Position numbers and translations under genes: made by a program
Source of the DNA: JBMNMS01 sp050953445
GTDB taxonomy: Bacteria > Bacillota > Clostridia > Peptostreptococcales > Anaerovoracaceae
DNA: 64,000 nt
Direction of reading: 5' to 3'
Assembly: GCA_050953445.1 (NCBI GenBank)
Contig: JBMNMS010000001.1
Coordinates: 744,001 to 808,000, forward strand
In this document: one piece after another, positions 35,846-46,216 of the stretch
How the letters are laid out: every line of letters begins with the position of its first letter
Position numbering within the stretch: position 1 is the first letter of the stretch
The notes under the pieces: generated by a model
What the model was told of the DNA's origin: nothing
Databases searched by the model: none
What the model saw: the letters and a program-made list of their open reading frames with translations, nothing else

Positions 35846-36424
35846 CTAAAAGAAATGATCAACTATATGCTCAATAAATATTTTGAACCCAATTAAAACT
35901 AAAATAATCCCCCCGAATATCTCAGCCTTTTCTTTAAGCGCAGATCCAAATGCCTTTCCTATGAATACACCCCCATAAGAACAAGCAAATGTTACCATGC
36001 CAATGATTGCTGCCGCTTTGAATATATCCGTATCCATTATGGCAAAACTGATTCCAATCACAAGGGCATCTATGCTTGTGGCCACACCTTGGATAAATAA
36101 ATCACGGGGATGACATATGTCCTTTCCATATAATACGGAAGGCTTCCTCAAACCTTTAATTCCCTCCCGTATCATATTGCCACCTATAAATGAAAGCAAA
36201 ATCAATGCCAGCCAATGATCCAATGCCTCTACCGTATGGCTCACCATACTTCCTGCAAAAAAGCCTACCACCGGCATGACCGCTTGAAAAATGCCAAAAG
36301 TTAAGGCCATATAAATGGCCTCTTTAATACCTGTTTTGCTATAACAAATCCCATTAGAAACGGCCACAGCAAAAGCATCCATGGCAAGACCTAATGCAAT
36401 AAAAACCAGCGTAAGTGTTCCCAT
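35846..36424 (-). CDS. mntP: Manganese efflux pump MntP
   Basis: 192 residues, polytopic, of the MntP/YebN family (two DUF204 repeats). ALGLAMDAFAVAVSNG at the N-terminus and the repeat ATSIDALVIGISFAIMD hold the conserved acidic residues within helices. It exports Mn2+. ATG at 36424 has GCGGGGAAAA upstream. It follows the HD-domain gene by 14 bp, so it is not preceded by its own yybP-ykoY-type leader. Confidence 0.9.
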   Translation of the reverse strand: MGTLTLVFIALGLAMDAFAVAVSNGICYSKTGIKEAIYMALTFGIFQAVMPVVGFFAGSMVSHTVEALDHWLALILLSFIGGNMIREGIKGLRKPSVLYGKDICHPRDLFIQGVATSIDALVIGISFAIMDTDIFKAAAIIGMVTFACSYGGVFIGKAFGSALKEKAEIFGGIILVLIGFKIFIEHIVDHFF

Positions 36425-36438
36425 TTTTCCCCGCTGTC

Positions 36439-37008
36439 CTATAATCCTCCCTGAGGGTTCATGCTCCTCATAGCCACTATGGTTTCCGTTATAAGCTCAT
36501 CCAAATCCCAACCTAACATATCAGCGCCTTTTTGAATGGTTTCCCGTGAACAACCTGCCGCAAAAGACGGTGTCTTATATTTCTTTTTTACCGATTTCAA
36601 TTGGAGATCATCAACGCTTTTAGAAGGTCTCATTATAGCTACAGCACCGATAAGCCCGGTAAGTTCATCTACTGCATACAAGATTTTCTCCATAAACAGA
36701 ACCGGTTCCACATCGGATTTCGTACCTCCCCAACCGTGCGAGGCTACCGCTCTGATTAAATCTTCATCCAACCCGATTTCCCTCATGATTTCAACCTGTT
36801 TAATACAATGATCCTCCGGGTACATTTCAAAATCCAAATCATGAAGAAGCCCGACTACAGCCCAATACTCCTCCTTTTCAGGATCATACTTTTTTGCAAA
36901 ATATCGCATGACTCCTGACACCGTCTCTCCATGTCTTATATGAAATTCCTCTTTGTTATATTCTCTTAGAATTTCATAAGCCTGTTCCATCGTAGGAATA
37001 TAGCCCAT
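36439..37008 (-). CDS. HD-domain hydrolase
   Basis: About 189 residues with the HD metal-site pattern: IRHGET, LLHDLDFE (HD pair), DHCIKQ, and VASHGWGG. It belongs to the HDIG-related predicted phosphohydrolases common in clostridia; substrate unknown. ATG at 37008 is chosen since GGGGAAGG lies just upstream; the frame further upstream overlaps the transketolase gene. Last but one gene in a run transketolase N, transketolase C, HD, mntP. Confidence 0.85.
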   Translation of the reverse strand: MGYIPTMEQAYEILREYNKEEFHIRHGETVSGVMRYFAKKYDPEKEEYWAVVGLLHDLDFEMYPEDHCIKQVEIMREIGLDEDLIRAVASHGWGGTKSDVEPVLFMEKILYAVDELTGLIGAVAIMRPSKSVDDLQLKSVKKKYKTPSFAAGCSRETIQKGADMLGWDLDELITETIVAMRSMNPQGGL

Positions 37009-37027
37009 TTTACCTTCCCCTTTAAAC

Positions 37028-37972
37028 CTATTTAACTCTGTCATCCAATCCTTTTACGGCAACTCTAATGTCCTCTGCTGTCAGCCCATACTCCCTCATT
37101 AACTCATCGGGTCTTCCAGACTGGCCGAAAACATCTTTAATTCCGACAAAATCCATGGGGCACGGGCAGTGGCGTGCTACCACCTGAGACACAGCAGCCC
37201 CAAGCCCCCCAACTATTGAATGTTCCTCAGCTGTAATAATTCCCCCTGTCTCCTTCGCCGCCCTTATTATAGATTCTTCATCTAATGGCTTGATAGTATG
37301 CATGTCAAGGACGCGAAGACTGATACCCTCCGAAGCCAGCAATTCCGCTGCAATCAAAGCCTCATTCACCATAACACCAGTGGCAATTACGGTAAAATCA
37401 CTTCCTTCCCGAAGGCAATTGGCCTTACCTATTTGTATTTCGTCTTCTTCTCCATATATTAAAGGAACTGCTGACCGTCCAAGCCGCATATAAACCGGTC
37501 CTTCCTTCTCCGATATTATGCGTAATAGCTTTCTGGTAGAAGTGCCATCAGCAGGATTAACCACAGTCATTCCCGGAATTACCCCCATCAAAGCAATATC
37601 CTCTATACATTGATGGCTTGCACCATCCTCCCCAACCGTAATACCGGCATGGGTAGCACAAATCTTCACATTGGAGTGTGGATAGCCAATTGAATTACGT
37701 ATGATTTCATAAGCTCTCCCGGCGGCAAATAATGCAAAGGTGCTTGCAAATACGGTTTTACCAGATACCGCCAGCCCTGACGCTATACCGAAAACATTCT
37801 GCTCAGCTATACCAATATTAAAAAAGCGTTTGGGAAATTCCTTGGCAAAATGCTTTGTCATTGTTGATCCCGAAAGATCCGCATCCAGAACTACTATATC
37901 AGGATTTATACCGCCTAAAGCTACCAGTTCCTCACCGTAAGCCTGTCTTGTGGCAATTTTCCCCGCCATCAT
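37028..37972 (-). CDS. Transketolase, C-terminal subunit
   Basis: 314 residues covering the pyrimidine-binding and C-terminal domains of transketolase (RQAYGEELVALG; DADLSGSTM; GIAEQNVFGIASGLA; TVGEDGASHQ; a C-terminal FGQSGRPDELM). It works with the N-terminal half encoded just upstream, their ends overlapping by 4 bp, moving two-carbon units in the pentose phosphate pathway. The split form is usual in many clostridia. Confidence 0.94.
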   Translation of the reverse strand: MMAGKIATRQAYGEELVALGGINPDIVVLDADLSGSTMTKHFAKEFPKRFFNIGIAEQNVFGIASGLAVSGKTVFASTFALFAAGRAYEIIRNSIGYPHSNVKICATHAGITVGEDGASHQCIEDIALMGVIPGMTVVNPADGTSTRKLLRIISEKEGPVYMRLGRSAVPLIYGEEDEIQIGKANCLREGSDFTVIATGVMVNEALIAAELLASEGISLRVLDMHTIKPLDEESIIRAAKETGGIITAEEHSIVGGLGAAVSQVVARHCPCPMDFVGIKDVFGQSGRPDELMREYGLTAEDIRVAVKGLDDRVK

Positions 37973-38826
37973 CCTACACCTCCCTTTAAGGCTTCTATTT
38001 CTTCCATAGCCTGTTTGAATTGTTCATCGTTAGGTGCCTTCCCATGCCATCCGAATACATTCTCCATAAAAGAAACTCCTTTGCCCTTTACAGTCTTCGC
38101 TAAAATAGCAAAGGGCTTGTCCTTGACCATCTTCGCTTTTTGAAGCGCATCATCAATAGCTCTTATATCATGGCCATCTATTAGGATAACCTCCCATCCA
38201 AAGCTCCTGAATTTGTCGTCAATGGGTCTTACCTCCATAACCTCATCGTTTGGCCCGTCTATTTGAAGTCCGTTCCAGTCTATAATGGCCACCAAATTGT
38301 CCAACCTATAATGGGCCGCTGCCATGGCTGCCTCCCAGACAAGACCCTCCTGAAGCTCGCCATCACCTAAAAGAACATACACCCTACCCTCTGATGAATC
38401 CATTTTTCCTGCCAAAGCCATCCCGATGGCCGTTGAAAAACCCTGCCCAAGAGAACCTGTTGACATTTCAACACCGGGTACCTTTTTCATATCCGGATGA
38501 CCCTGCAATGGGCTACCAAGCTTTCTTAAGGTAATGAGCTCCTCAAGGGGGAAAAAACCTTTCTCCGCCAAAGATGCATAGAGAACAGGGGCAGCATGAC
38601 CCTTTGACAATACAAATTTATCTCGGTTCTTCATATTTGGATTTTTAGGATCGATATTCATTTCTTTAAAATATAGCACCGACATTATTTCAGCAGCAGA
38701 TAAGGATCCTCCCGGATGCCCGGATCCGGCCGCATGGACAGATTTAATAACACCCATGCGAATATCCTGAGCCTTGTCCTGCAATTGATCGTAAGATAAT
38801 TGGATTTTTTCAAAATTGGAAACCAT
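37969..38826 (-). CDS. Transketolase, N-terminal subunit
   Basis: 285 residues: the TPP-pyrophosphate-binding half of transketolase (HAAGSGHPGGSLSAAEIM; KGHAAPVLYASLAE; GSLGQGFSTAIGMAL; LLGDGELQEGLVWEA; DWNGLQIDG). ATG at 38826 has an AAGGAGGGG site. It forms one enzyme with the downstream subunit. Confidence 0.94.
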   Translation of the reverse strand: MVSNFEKIQLSYDQLQDKAQDIRMGVIKSVHAAGSGHPGGSLSAAEIMSVLYFKEMNIDPKNPNMKNRDKFVLSKGHAAPVLYASLAEKGFFPLEELITLRKLGSPLQGHPDMKKVPGVEMSTGSLGQGFSTAIGMALAGKMDSSEGRVYVLLGDGELQEGLVWEAAMAAAHYRLDNLVAIIDWNGLQIDGPNDEVMEVRPIDDKFRSFGWEVILIDGHDIRAIDDALQKAKMVKDKPFAILAKTVKGKGVSFMENVFGWHGKAPNDEQFKQAMEEIEALKGGVG

Positions 38827-38863
38827 CTTCCCCTCCTTTTTCTCAACCGGAATAACTATATAT

Positions 38864-39844
38864 CTATGTTCCTAATCCAAACCTGTCCTTCACCCTTTTC
38901 ATAGTATTTTCTGCAATATTTGAAGCTCTTTCCCTGCCATCCTTCAATATATCCAATAATTCTTTTGAATACCTGATTTCATTGTAACGTTCCTGTATCG
39001 GCAAAAGTGCTTGTGAAACGACTTCCACTAAATCCTTTTTCAGAGCCCCGTATCCCTTACCATCATACCTTCTTTCAAGATCTCCGATATCAATCCCTGA
39101 AAATACGCTATAAATCGTAAGCAGATTACTTATCCCCGGTTTGCTTTCCTGGTCAAATCTAATTAAACCGTCGGAATCTGTGGTTGCTCTCATTATAGAT
39201 TTTTTGATTTTTCCCTCCCCATCCAGCAAAGAAATGCGACTATGAATGTTTTCAGCGCTCTTGCTCATTTTAGATATGGGGTCATCAAGGGACATTATCC
39301 TGGCTCCCCTCTTTAAAAAACGACCCTCCGGAACCACAAAAGTCTTCCCATACTTATTATTTATTCTTAGGGCAATATCCCTCGTCAATTCAATATGCTG
39401 TTTCTGATCGTTTCCTACGGGAACAACATCCGTATCATAAAGCAAAATATCGGCTGCCATCAGGACAGGATAGGTAAAAAGTCCGGTGGGGGCTGATTCC
39501 TGATCCTTGCTTTTTTGCTTAAATTGAGTCATACGGGACAACTCCCCCGTATAGGAATTACACATTAAAATCCATGCCAATTCCGAATGTTCAGGAACCT
39601 CCGATTGGACAAAAATGATAGATTTTTTCGGATCAAGACCTACTGCTAAATAAAGCGCAGCAACATCTAAAATATGCTTTCGCAATCCCTCAGGGTCCTG
39701 GGGGACTGTTATAGAATGAAGGTCTACTATGCAATAGACACAATCCATCTCATCCTGAAGCTCAACAAACTGCTTCAACGCTCCTAAATAGTTCCCAATG
39801 TGTATATTTCCCGTAGGCTGAACCCCGGAAAAAACTCGTTTCAT
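38864..39844 (-). CDS. trpS: Tryptophanyl-tRNA synthetase
   Basis: About 326 residues, class Ic synthetase. SGVQPTGNIHIGNYLGA has the HIGH-type motif and MSKSAEN the KMSKS loop; LMAADILLYDTDVVPVGNDQ is also typical. It charges tRNA-Trp. ATG at 39844 is chosen because GGAGGAG lies upstream; an in-frame ATG five codons earlier has none. It starts 48 bp after gyrA ends. Confidence 0.95.
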   Translation of the reverse strand: MKRVFSGVQPTGNIHIGNYLGALKQFVELQDEMDCVYCIVDLHSITVPQDPEGLRKHILDVAALYLAVGLDPKKSIIFVQSEVPEHSELAWILMCNSYTGELSRMTQFKQKSKDQESAPTGLFTYPVLMAADILLYDTDVVPVGNDQKQHIELTRDIALRINNKYGKTFVVPEGRFLKRGARIMSLDDPISKMSKSAENIHSRISLLDGEGKIKKSIMRATTDSDGLIRFDQESKPGISNLLTIYSVFSGIDIGDLERRYDGKGYGALKKDLVEVVSQALLPIQERYNEIRYSKELLDILKDGRERASNIAENTMKRVKDRFGLGT

Positions 39845-39892
39845 ATACAGCTCCTCCATACTTGATCTATATCCCCATGGTCATTGTCCACC

Positions 39893-42397
39893 TCAATCAT
39901 CTTCATTTATTTCAAGGGATACCTGATCTCCGTTTTCATTCCTTCTGCCTTCTCCATCGTCCTCTTCATCCTTAATGACTTTCGCCATAGCTATTATATT
40001 TGCATCCTCTTCGACACGCATTATCTTAACCCCTTGAGTGGCCCTGCTCAGCTTGGAAACCTCACCTGCATTTATTCTGATAATGATTCCGTCCGAGTTG
40101 ACTAAAAGAATTTCGTCCTCCTCATTGACAACTATTGCGCCGATAAGGGAGCCCGTCTTATCAAACTTGCCCTTGTCATAAGTTAATAGACCTTTGCCTC
40201 CCCTTGCCTGCACTTTATAATCCTTCATAGGAGTCCGCTTTCCATACCCGGATTGGGTTACCACCAACAGTTCCTTATCCCTTTCAGCAAGCTCCATGGC
40301 CACCACCTCATCTCCCTTTTCAAGCGTGATGGCACGAACACCCCCAGCCATTCGACCCATGGCACGAACGTCATTTTCGCTAAAGCAAATGCATTTACCA
40401 TTCTTAGTAACTACTATTACATCACTCATCCCGGTGGTTTCTTTTATTCCAATGAGTTCATCCCCATCTTTCAAATTGATAGCGATAAGCCCGGTTTTGC
40501 GATTTGTGTTAAATTGGGAAAGCTCAGTCTTCTTAATAGTTCCCTGCTTCGTTACAGCTATTAAAAATTTCTCCTCGGTAAAATCTTTAATGGGAATTAT
40601 AGCTGTAATTCTTTCCCTTTGCATGAGGTTCAGGAAATTCACCGCAGGCATACCCCTTGCTGTACGCTGTGCCTCAGGAATTTCGTAAGCCTTTATCCTA
40701 TGAACCTTCCCCGTATTGGTAAAGAACATAAGATGATCATGAGTAGATGTTATAAGAAGATCCTTGACAAAATCATTATCTCTGGTTGTAAGACCGGTGA
40801 TTCCCTTTCCTCCACGCTTCTGTGTTTTATAAGTGTCGGCAGAAACCCGCTTAATATACCCAAGATGTGTCAAAGTGATTGCTATCTGTTCCTCAGCGAT
40901 TAGATCTTCCTCATCTATTTCCTCCTCATCAGCCTGAATTAAGGTGCGCCTTTTATCACCATATTTATTTCTTATTTCAAGAATTTCCTCTTTTATGATG
41001 CCTAATAGCAGCTTCTCGTCAGCCAGAACCTGCTTATACCAAGCAATCTTTTTCACCAAATCAGCGTATTCTTCCTCTATCTTTTCACGCTCCAACCCTT
41101 GAAGCCTGGCAAGCCTCATATCCAAAATCGCCTGTGCCTGAATATCCGTAAGGCCAAAGCGTTCCATAAGCCTTATCTTAGCGTCATTATAGCTTTCACG
41201 AATAGTCTTTATAACCTGATCAATATTGTCTAATGCAATTCTAAGTCCCTCTAAAATATGAGCTCTGGCCTCTGCTTTTCTCAGTTCAAATCTTGTTCTT
41301 CGGGTGATTACATCTTTTTGATGCAGCAGATACTGCTGGAGAATTTCATAAAGAGTTAAAAGTTTCGGCCTGCCGTTTACGAGAGCGAGCATGATCATGC
41401 TATAGCTTTCCTGCATTTGGGTATGCTTAAATAAGCGATTCAAAATAATCTGGGCGTTTGCATCCCTTTTCAGCTCCACTACAATTCGCATACCTTCCCT
41501 GTTGGATTCATCCCTGATATCCGAAATTCCATCAAGTCGCTTATCCTTTACCAACTCCGCCATCTTTTCTATAAGCCTTGATTTATTCACCTGAAAGGGG
41601 ATTTCCTTAATTACAATTTGCTGCCTTCCCCTATTGGTTTCCTCAATCTCAGTTTTTGAACGTACTAAAACCCTGCCCTGACCTGTGCGATAAGCCTGCT
41701 TAGCATTGTTCTTTCCCATTATGATGGCCCCGGTAGGAAAATCCGGTCCCTTAACTATTTTCAACAAATCCTCTATGGTAGCATCTTCATGGTCTATCAT
41801 ATAGACAACAGCATCTATTACCTCTTTCAGGTTATGAGGCGGTATTGATGTAGCCATACCTACTGCAATACCATTGCTTCCATTTACCAATAGATTTGGA
41901 AATCTGGCCGGTAATACTGTCGGCTCCTTTTCTTCTCCATCAAAATTAGGGGTGAATTCAACGGTATCCTTATCAAGATCCCGCAGCATCTCCATTGAAA
42001 GATGGGTCATTCTGGCCTCAGTATAACGCATAGCTGCCGCGCTATCACCATCTACCGATCCAAAGTTACCATGTCCATCCACAAGCATGTAGCGTATAGA
42101 AAAATCCTGTGCCAACCTTACCATGGCATCGTAGACCGAAGAATCTCCATGAGGATGATATTTACCCATTACCTCACCTACGATACGCGCTGATTTTTTA
42201 TGCGCCGTATTAGGTGTAATGCCCAATTCCGACATACCATATAGAATTCTTCTATGAACAGGCTTTAGGCCATCCCTAACATCAGGAAGAGCCCTTCCCA
42301 CTATAACGCTCATGGCATAATCGATATAAGAGGTTTTCATCTCCTCATGGATTTCTGTCTGCTCCATCTTTATATCTTCAATTAAGGTTTTGGTCAT
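39893..42397 (-). CDS. gyrA: DNA gyrase subunit A
   Basis: 834 residues. The active-site tyrosine is Tyr125 in MRYTEARM. The quinolone-resistance region reads HPHGDSSVYDAM, with Ser86 and Asp90 of the sensitive type. The GyrA-box element QRGGKGI is present, followed by the six-bladed C-terminal domain. The C-terminus is strongly acidic. With GyrB it introduces negative supercoils. ATG 42397 follows AAGGAG. It lies 35 bp after gyrB. Unlike most Bacillota, gyrBA are divergent from dnaA here. Confidence 0.97.
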   Translation of the reverse strand: MTKTLIEDIKMEQTEIHEEMKTSYIDYAMSVIVGRALPDVRDGLKPVHRRILYGMSELGITPNTAHKKSARIVGEVMGKYHPHGDSSVYDAMVRLAQDFSIRYMLVDGHGNFGSVDGDSAAAMRYTEARMTHLSMEMLRDLDKDTVEFTPNFDGEEKEPTVLPARFPNLLVNGSNGIAVGMATSIPPHNLKEVIDAVVYMIDHEDATIEDLLKIVKGPDFPTGAIIMGKNNAKQAYRTGQGRVLVRSKTEIEETNRGRQQIVIKEIPFQVNKSRLIEKMAELVKDKRLDGISDIRDESNREGMRIVVELKRDANAQIILNRLFKHTQMQESYSMIMLALVNGRPKLLTLYEILQQYLLHQKDVITRRTRFELRKAEARAHILEGLRIALDNIDQVIKTIRESYNDAKIRLMERFGLTDIQAQAILDMRLARLQGLEREKIEEEYADLVKKIAWYKQVLADEKLLLGIIKEEILEIRNKYGDKRRTLIQADEEEIDEEDLIAEEQIAITLTHLGYIKRVSADTYKTQKRGGKGITGLTTRDNDFVKDLLITSTHDHLMFFTNTGKVHRIKAYEIPEAQRTARGMPAVNFLNLMQRERITAIIPIKDFTEEKFLIAVTKQGTIKKTELSQFNTNRKTGLIAINLKDGDELIGIKETTGMSDVIVVTKNGKCICFSENDVRAMGRMAGGVRAITLEKGDEVVAMELAERDKELLVVTQSGYGKRTPMKDYKVQARGGKGLLTYDKGKFDKTGSLIGAIVVNEEDEILLVNSDGIIIRINAGEVSKLSRATQGVKIMRVEEDANIIAMAKVIKDEEDDGEGRRNENGDQVSLEINEDD

Positions 42398-42432
42398 CTC
42401 CTTCTCCTTATTAGCCTATTTTTGAAGGTCTA

Positions 42433-44352
42433 TTAAACATCCAATCTTGCGTATTCGGCATTGCTTTCTATAAATTTCTTTCTTGGCGGTACCTTATCCC
42501 CCATCAATATGGTGAATATCTCATCGGCTGCCGCCATATCCTCTACCGTAACCTGAATTAAAGAACGTTTGTTAAAATCCATGGTTGTTTCCCAAAGTTG
42601 ATCCGCATCCATTTCACCAAGACCTTTGTACCTTTGGGGTGTCTTGATACCCTCGCGCCCGATTTCATCAAGCAATTTAGTCTGTTCTTTTTCTGAATAG
42701 GTATAGTAAACCTTTTTACCCTTTATAGTTCTATAAAGAGGCGGCTGGGCAATATAGACATATCCGCCCTCAATCAATGGTCTCATATATCGATAGAAGA
42801 AGGTTAAAAGCAAAGTCCTGATATGTGCGCCATCCACGTCAGCATCTGTCATTATTATTATTTTATGATAGCGCAATTTTTCCTCATCAAAATCATCACC
42901 TATGTTGCATCCGAAAGCGGTGATCATGTTTTTTATTTCTTCCGAACTTAGAATCTTATCCAACCTTGCTTTTTCTACATTGAGAATTTTACCTCTCAAG
43001 GGAAGGATAGCCTGTCTAGTTCTATCCCTTCCCAATTTAGCTGAACCTCCGGCAGAATCACCTTCAACTAAAAATATTTCAGATAAAGCGGGATTTTTTT
43101 CGGAACAATCGGCAAGTTTACCCGGAAGGGCTATTCCATCTAAAACTCCTTTACGCCTTGTCAACTCTCTGGCTTTTCTTGCTGCCTCCCTTGCCCGGGC
43201 TGCACGAAGGCATTTATCCATTATGATTCGCGATTGAGACGGATTCTCCTCTAAAAAAGCCATCAGATTTTCATTAGTAGTAGTTTCAACGAAACCTCGC
43301 ATCTCACTGTTGCCTAATTTTGTCTTGGTCTGTCCTTCAAACTGGGGATTTATAAGCTTTACAGAGACTATTGCTGTAAGACCTTCCCTCACATCCTCCC
43401 CCGTTAAGGCCTCCTCGTTATCCTTAATAAATTTATTCTTCTTTGCATAATCATTAAACACCCTTGTTAAAGCTGATTTAAAGCCGATCATATGGGTGCC
43501 ACCCTCTGTAGTGTTTATATTATTTGCATAGGAAAGTATCAGTTCGTTATAACGATCCGTATACTGCATAGCTATTTCTACTTCCATATCCTTTTTTTTA
43601 AGTTCGAAATAGATTACATCCTGATGAATAACTTCTTTATTCTTATTTTGGTGCTTTACAAATTCACGTATGCCACCCTCATAATGAAAGATTTCCTCTC
43701 TCTTTTTTCCTTCTCTTTCATCTCTCAAGGTTATTTTAACACCCTTATTGAGGAAAGCCATTTCCCGAAGTCTGTATTCTAAAGTTTCAAAATTGAACTC
43801 CAATTCCTCAAAGATATCTGCATCAGGCTTAAAACTCGTTTTTGACCCCGTTTTTTTAGATTCACCTACGATGTCTAACTTACTTGTAGCTTTTCCTCTC
43901 GAATATGTTTGCCTATATATATTCCCATTTCTTCGAATTTCAACTTCCATCCATTGGGAAAGTGCATTGACTACGGACGCTCCAACACCGTGAAGCCCGC
44001 CAGATACCTTATATCCGCCACCGCCAAACTTTCCGCCTGCATGGAGAACCGTATGAATAACTTCAACAGCCGGTAAACCTAATTTAGGATGGGGGTCCAC
44101 AGGCATACCTCTTCCATCATCCTCTACTAAAATTGAATCGTCCTTTTGTATAACAACCGTAATAGTCTTGCAAAACCCGGCTAAAGCCTCATCTATACTA
44201 TTATCTACGATTTCATAAACCAGATGATGCAGACCCCTTGGTCCTGTGGTACCGATATACATACCGGGACGTTTTCTGACAGGTTCAAGACCTTCCAAAA
44301 CCTGTATCTGTTCTGCGTTATACTGCTGTTGCATAACATCTGCTGCAGCCAT
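42433..44352 (-). CDS. gyrB: DNA gyrase subunit B
   Basis: 639 residues, usual length. GHKL ATPase motifs (IVDNSIDEALAG, DDGRGMPVD, GGLHGVGASVVNALS) lead into the transducer and the TOPRIM domain (EGDSAGGSAK, PLRGKILNVEKA, MTDADVDGAHI). ATG at 44352 is ten bases behind AAGGGGA. It is first of the gyrB-gyrA pair and separated from dnaA by a 481-bp AT-rich gap. Confidence 0.97.
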   Translation of the reverse strand: MAAADVMQQQYNAEQIQVLEGLEPVRKRPGMYIGTTGPRGLHHLVYEIVDNSIDEALAGFCKTITVVIQKDDSILVEDDGRGMPVDPHPKLGLPAVEVIHTVLHAGGKFGGGGYKVSGGLHGVGASVVNALSQWMEVEIRRNGNIYRQTYSRGKATSKLDIVGESKKTGSKTSFKPDADIFEELEFNFETLEYRLREMAFLNKGVKITLRDEREGKKREEIFHYEGGIREFVKHQNKNKEVIHQDVIYFELKKKDMEVEIAMQYTDRYNELILSYANNINTTEGGTHMIGFKSALTRVFNDYAKKNKFIKDNEEALTGEDVREGLTAIVSVKLINPQFEGQTKTKLGNSEMRGFVETTTNENLMAFLEENPSQSRIIMDKCLRAARAREAARKARELTRRKGVLDGIALPGKLADCSEKNPALSEIFLVEGDSAGGSAKLGRDRTRQAILPLRGKILNVEKARLDKILSSEEIKNMITAFGCNIGDDFDEEKLRYHKIIIMTDADVDGAHIRTLLLTFFYRYMRPLIEGGYVYIAQPPLYRTIKGKKVYYTYSEKEQTKLLDEIGREGIKTPQRYKGLGEMDADQLWETTMDFNKRSLIQVTVEDMAAADEIFTILMGDKVPPRKKFIESNAEYARLDV

Positions 44353-44833
44353 ATATTTTATGTCCCCTTTTCTCTTTATTTTTTCTTATTTCTGACATTT
44401 AATTATAGCCTTTTTTTTTCGATATTTCAAGTTTTTTATGCAAAAAGGTTTATTTTGTGCTCTTTGCCTTCTTTCGCCTTTCAAATCGACGATTATTACA
44501 CTCATACATATATTATAATTTTGAATATATATTATAAAATCTCCCCTGTTAATTATGTTAGAAGTTTTTTTCCACAACCTGTGAATAATTATATCAAATA
44601 TCTAAATTCCACCATTATTTATGATTGTAGCCATGTTGATAACTTTTTAACCAAAGTCTAAATCCCTTACAATTATGTTTTGCAGGCAAATTTAATTTTC
44701 TTATTGCCTGTGGATAGTATTTTTTGTATGATATTAAATACAGGCTTTGTCCGGCTTCATATATCCGGGCTGAATATTGAATGTCATTTTTTATACCTAA
44801 TACCTACCAGCAAAAATAGTAAAGGATTCGGGA
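44353..44833. other. gyrB-dnaA intergenic region with scattered DnaA boxes (oriC, upstream part)
   Basis: 481 bp of AT-rich, gene-free DNA. DnaA-box-like 9-mers: TTTTCCACA at 44568-44576 (one mismatch to TTATNCACA), TTATTCACA on the minus strand at 44588..44580 (exact), TTATCAACA minus at 44642..44634 and CTATCCACA minus at 44717..44709 (one mismatch each). It corresponds to the box cluster usually found ahead of dnaA (incA/incB region of Bacillus), probably for dnaA autoregulation and origin architecture. Promoters for gyrB and dnaA must lie here but none is clear. Confidence 0.7.
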
Positions 44834-46177
44834 ATGAACAATATAGAAATAGAAAAATACTGGAAAAAAGCACTCGAATACCTGGAACCGGAATTAACCC
44901 CGGTTAGTTTCCAGACATGGATTTCAACTTTAACTCCTGTAAGCGTTGATGAAGATAAAGGTACCCTATCCCTTTTACTAAGCGATGGCATAGCAAAAAA
45001 TATATTAGAAGACAGATATCGTACCGTAATAGAGGGGGCCGTAAAAATGGCCTTTGGTTTTTCCCTTCGGGTAGTTTTCCTTTTTCCCGATGAGTTAGAT
45101 GATAGACGAAATATAATGGATGATACTATACCCGATTATACGGATGAACTGTATCTCAATCCAAAGTATACCTTTAGCACCTTTGTCATTGGCAGCAATA
45201 ATCGATTCGCCCACGCCGCATCTCTGGCAGTGGCTGAATCCCCCTCCAAGGCCTATAATCCACTTTTCATATACGGTGGTGCCGGTCTTGGAAAAACCCA
45301 TCTGATGCACGCTATAGGCCATTACATACTGCAAAACGATCCCGATAAAAAGGTCCTATACGTTTCATCGGAGATGTTTACAAATGAACTCATAAAATCC
45401 ATTAGGGAAAATAAAACTATTGAATTCCGCAAAAAATACCGGAATATAGACATACTTCTCATAGATGATATTCAATTTATAGAAAAAAAAGAAAGCGTTC
45501 AAGAGGAGATATTTCACACCTTTAATACCCTCCATGAAGTCAATAAACAGATTATAATTTCAAGCGATAGACCCCCTAAAGAAATTGCCACCTTGGAGGA
45601 CAGGCTGCGATCTCGCTTCGAATGGGGATTAATTGCGGACATCCAACCACCTGATTTCGAAACCAGGGTAGCCATACTGTGTAAAAAAGCTGAATTAGAA
45701 GGTATTATGATCACTGAGGATTTTATGGGTGTCATCCATGAGATTGCTGAAAGAATTCAATACAATATACGTGAACTGGAAGGTGCTTTCATCAGGGTGG
45801 TTGCTTATGCAACATTGACCGGTCAAAGTATTAACAAGGATTTGGCAAGGGAGGCCTTAAAAGATGTCTTTGCCAACAGCCCAAAAAACGTAACCCCTTC
45901 AGACATTAAAAGTCATGTATGCAAGCATTTTAATATAAAAGTCTCTGATATGGAATCGGCTAAAAGATCTAGGGACTTAGCATTTCCCAGGCAAATTGCC
46001 ATGTATCTTTGCAGAAAAATGACCGAACTATCACTTCCGAAAATAGGTGAACATTTTGGAAACAGAGATCACACGACAGTCCTGCATGCCTGCGATAAGA
46101 TTTCCAGAGAAGTTAAAACCAATGAAACTTTAAAAGGGATTGTAAACGATTTGGAAATGACATTAAAAAATAATTAG
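44834..46177 (+). CDS. dnaA: Chromosomal replication initiator DnaA
   Basis: 447 residues. Domain I is at the N-terminus (YWKKALEYLEPELTPVSFQTW). The AAA+ domain has Walker A GGAGLGKTHL and Walker B DILLIDDIQF, and domain IV has the DnaA-box-binding helix-turn-helix ending HFGNRDHTTVLHACDKI. ATG 44834 follows AAAGGATTCGGGA. It binds the boxes on both sides of its own gene and opens the origin in the gap to dnaN. Confidence 0.98.
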   Translation: MNNIEIEKYWKKALEYLEPELTPVSFQTWISTLTPVSVDEDKGTLSLLLSDGIAKNILEDRYRTVIEGAVKMAFGFSLRVVFLFPDELDDRRNIMDDTIPDYTDELYLNPKYTFSTFVIGSNNRFAHAASLAVAESPSKAYNPLFIYGGAGLGKTHLMHAIGHYILQNDPDKKVLYVSSEMFTNELIKSIRENKTIEFRKKYRNIDILLIDDIQFIEKKESVQEEIFHTFNTLHEVNKQIIISSDRPPKEIATLEDRLRSRFEWGLIADIQPPDFETRVAILCKKAELEGIMITEDFMGVIHEIAERIQYNIRELEGAFIRVVAYATLTGQSINKDLAREALKDVFANSPKNVTPSDIKSHVCKHFNIKVSDMESAKRSRDLAFPRQIAMYLCRKMTELSLPKIGEHFGNRDHTTVLHACDKISREVKTNETLKGIVNDLEMTLKNN

Positions 46178-46216
46178 GCCATAAGGTATCCCCATTGCCC
46201 ATAATTAATCCGAAGG

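Noticed and set aside
44224..44661. 145-codon plus-strand frame in the gyrB-dnaA gap
   Set aside because: AT-rich origin DNA, starts antisense inside gyrB, covers DnaA boxes, low-complexity Phe/Tyr-rich translation.
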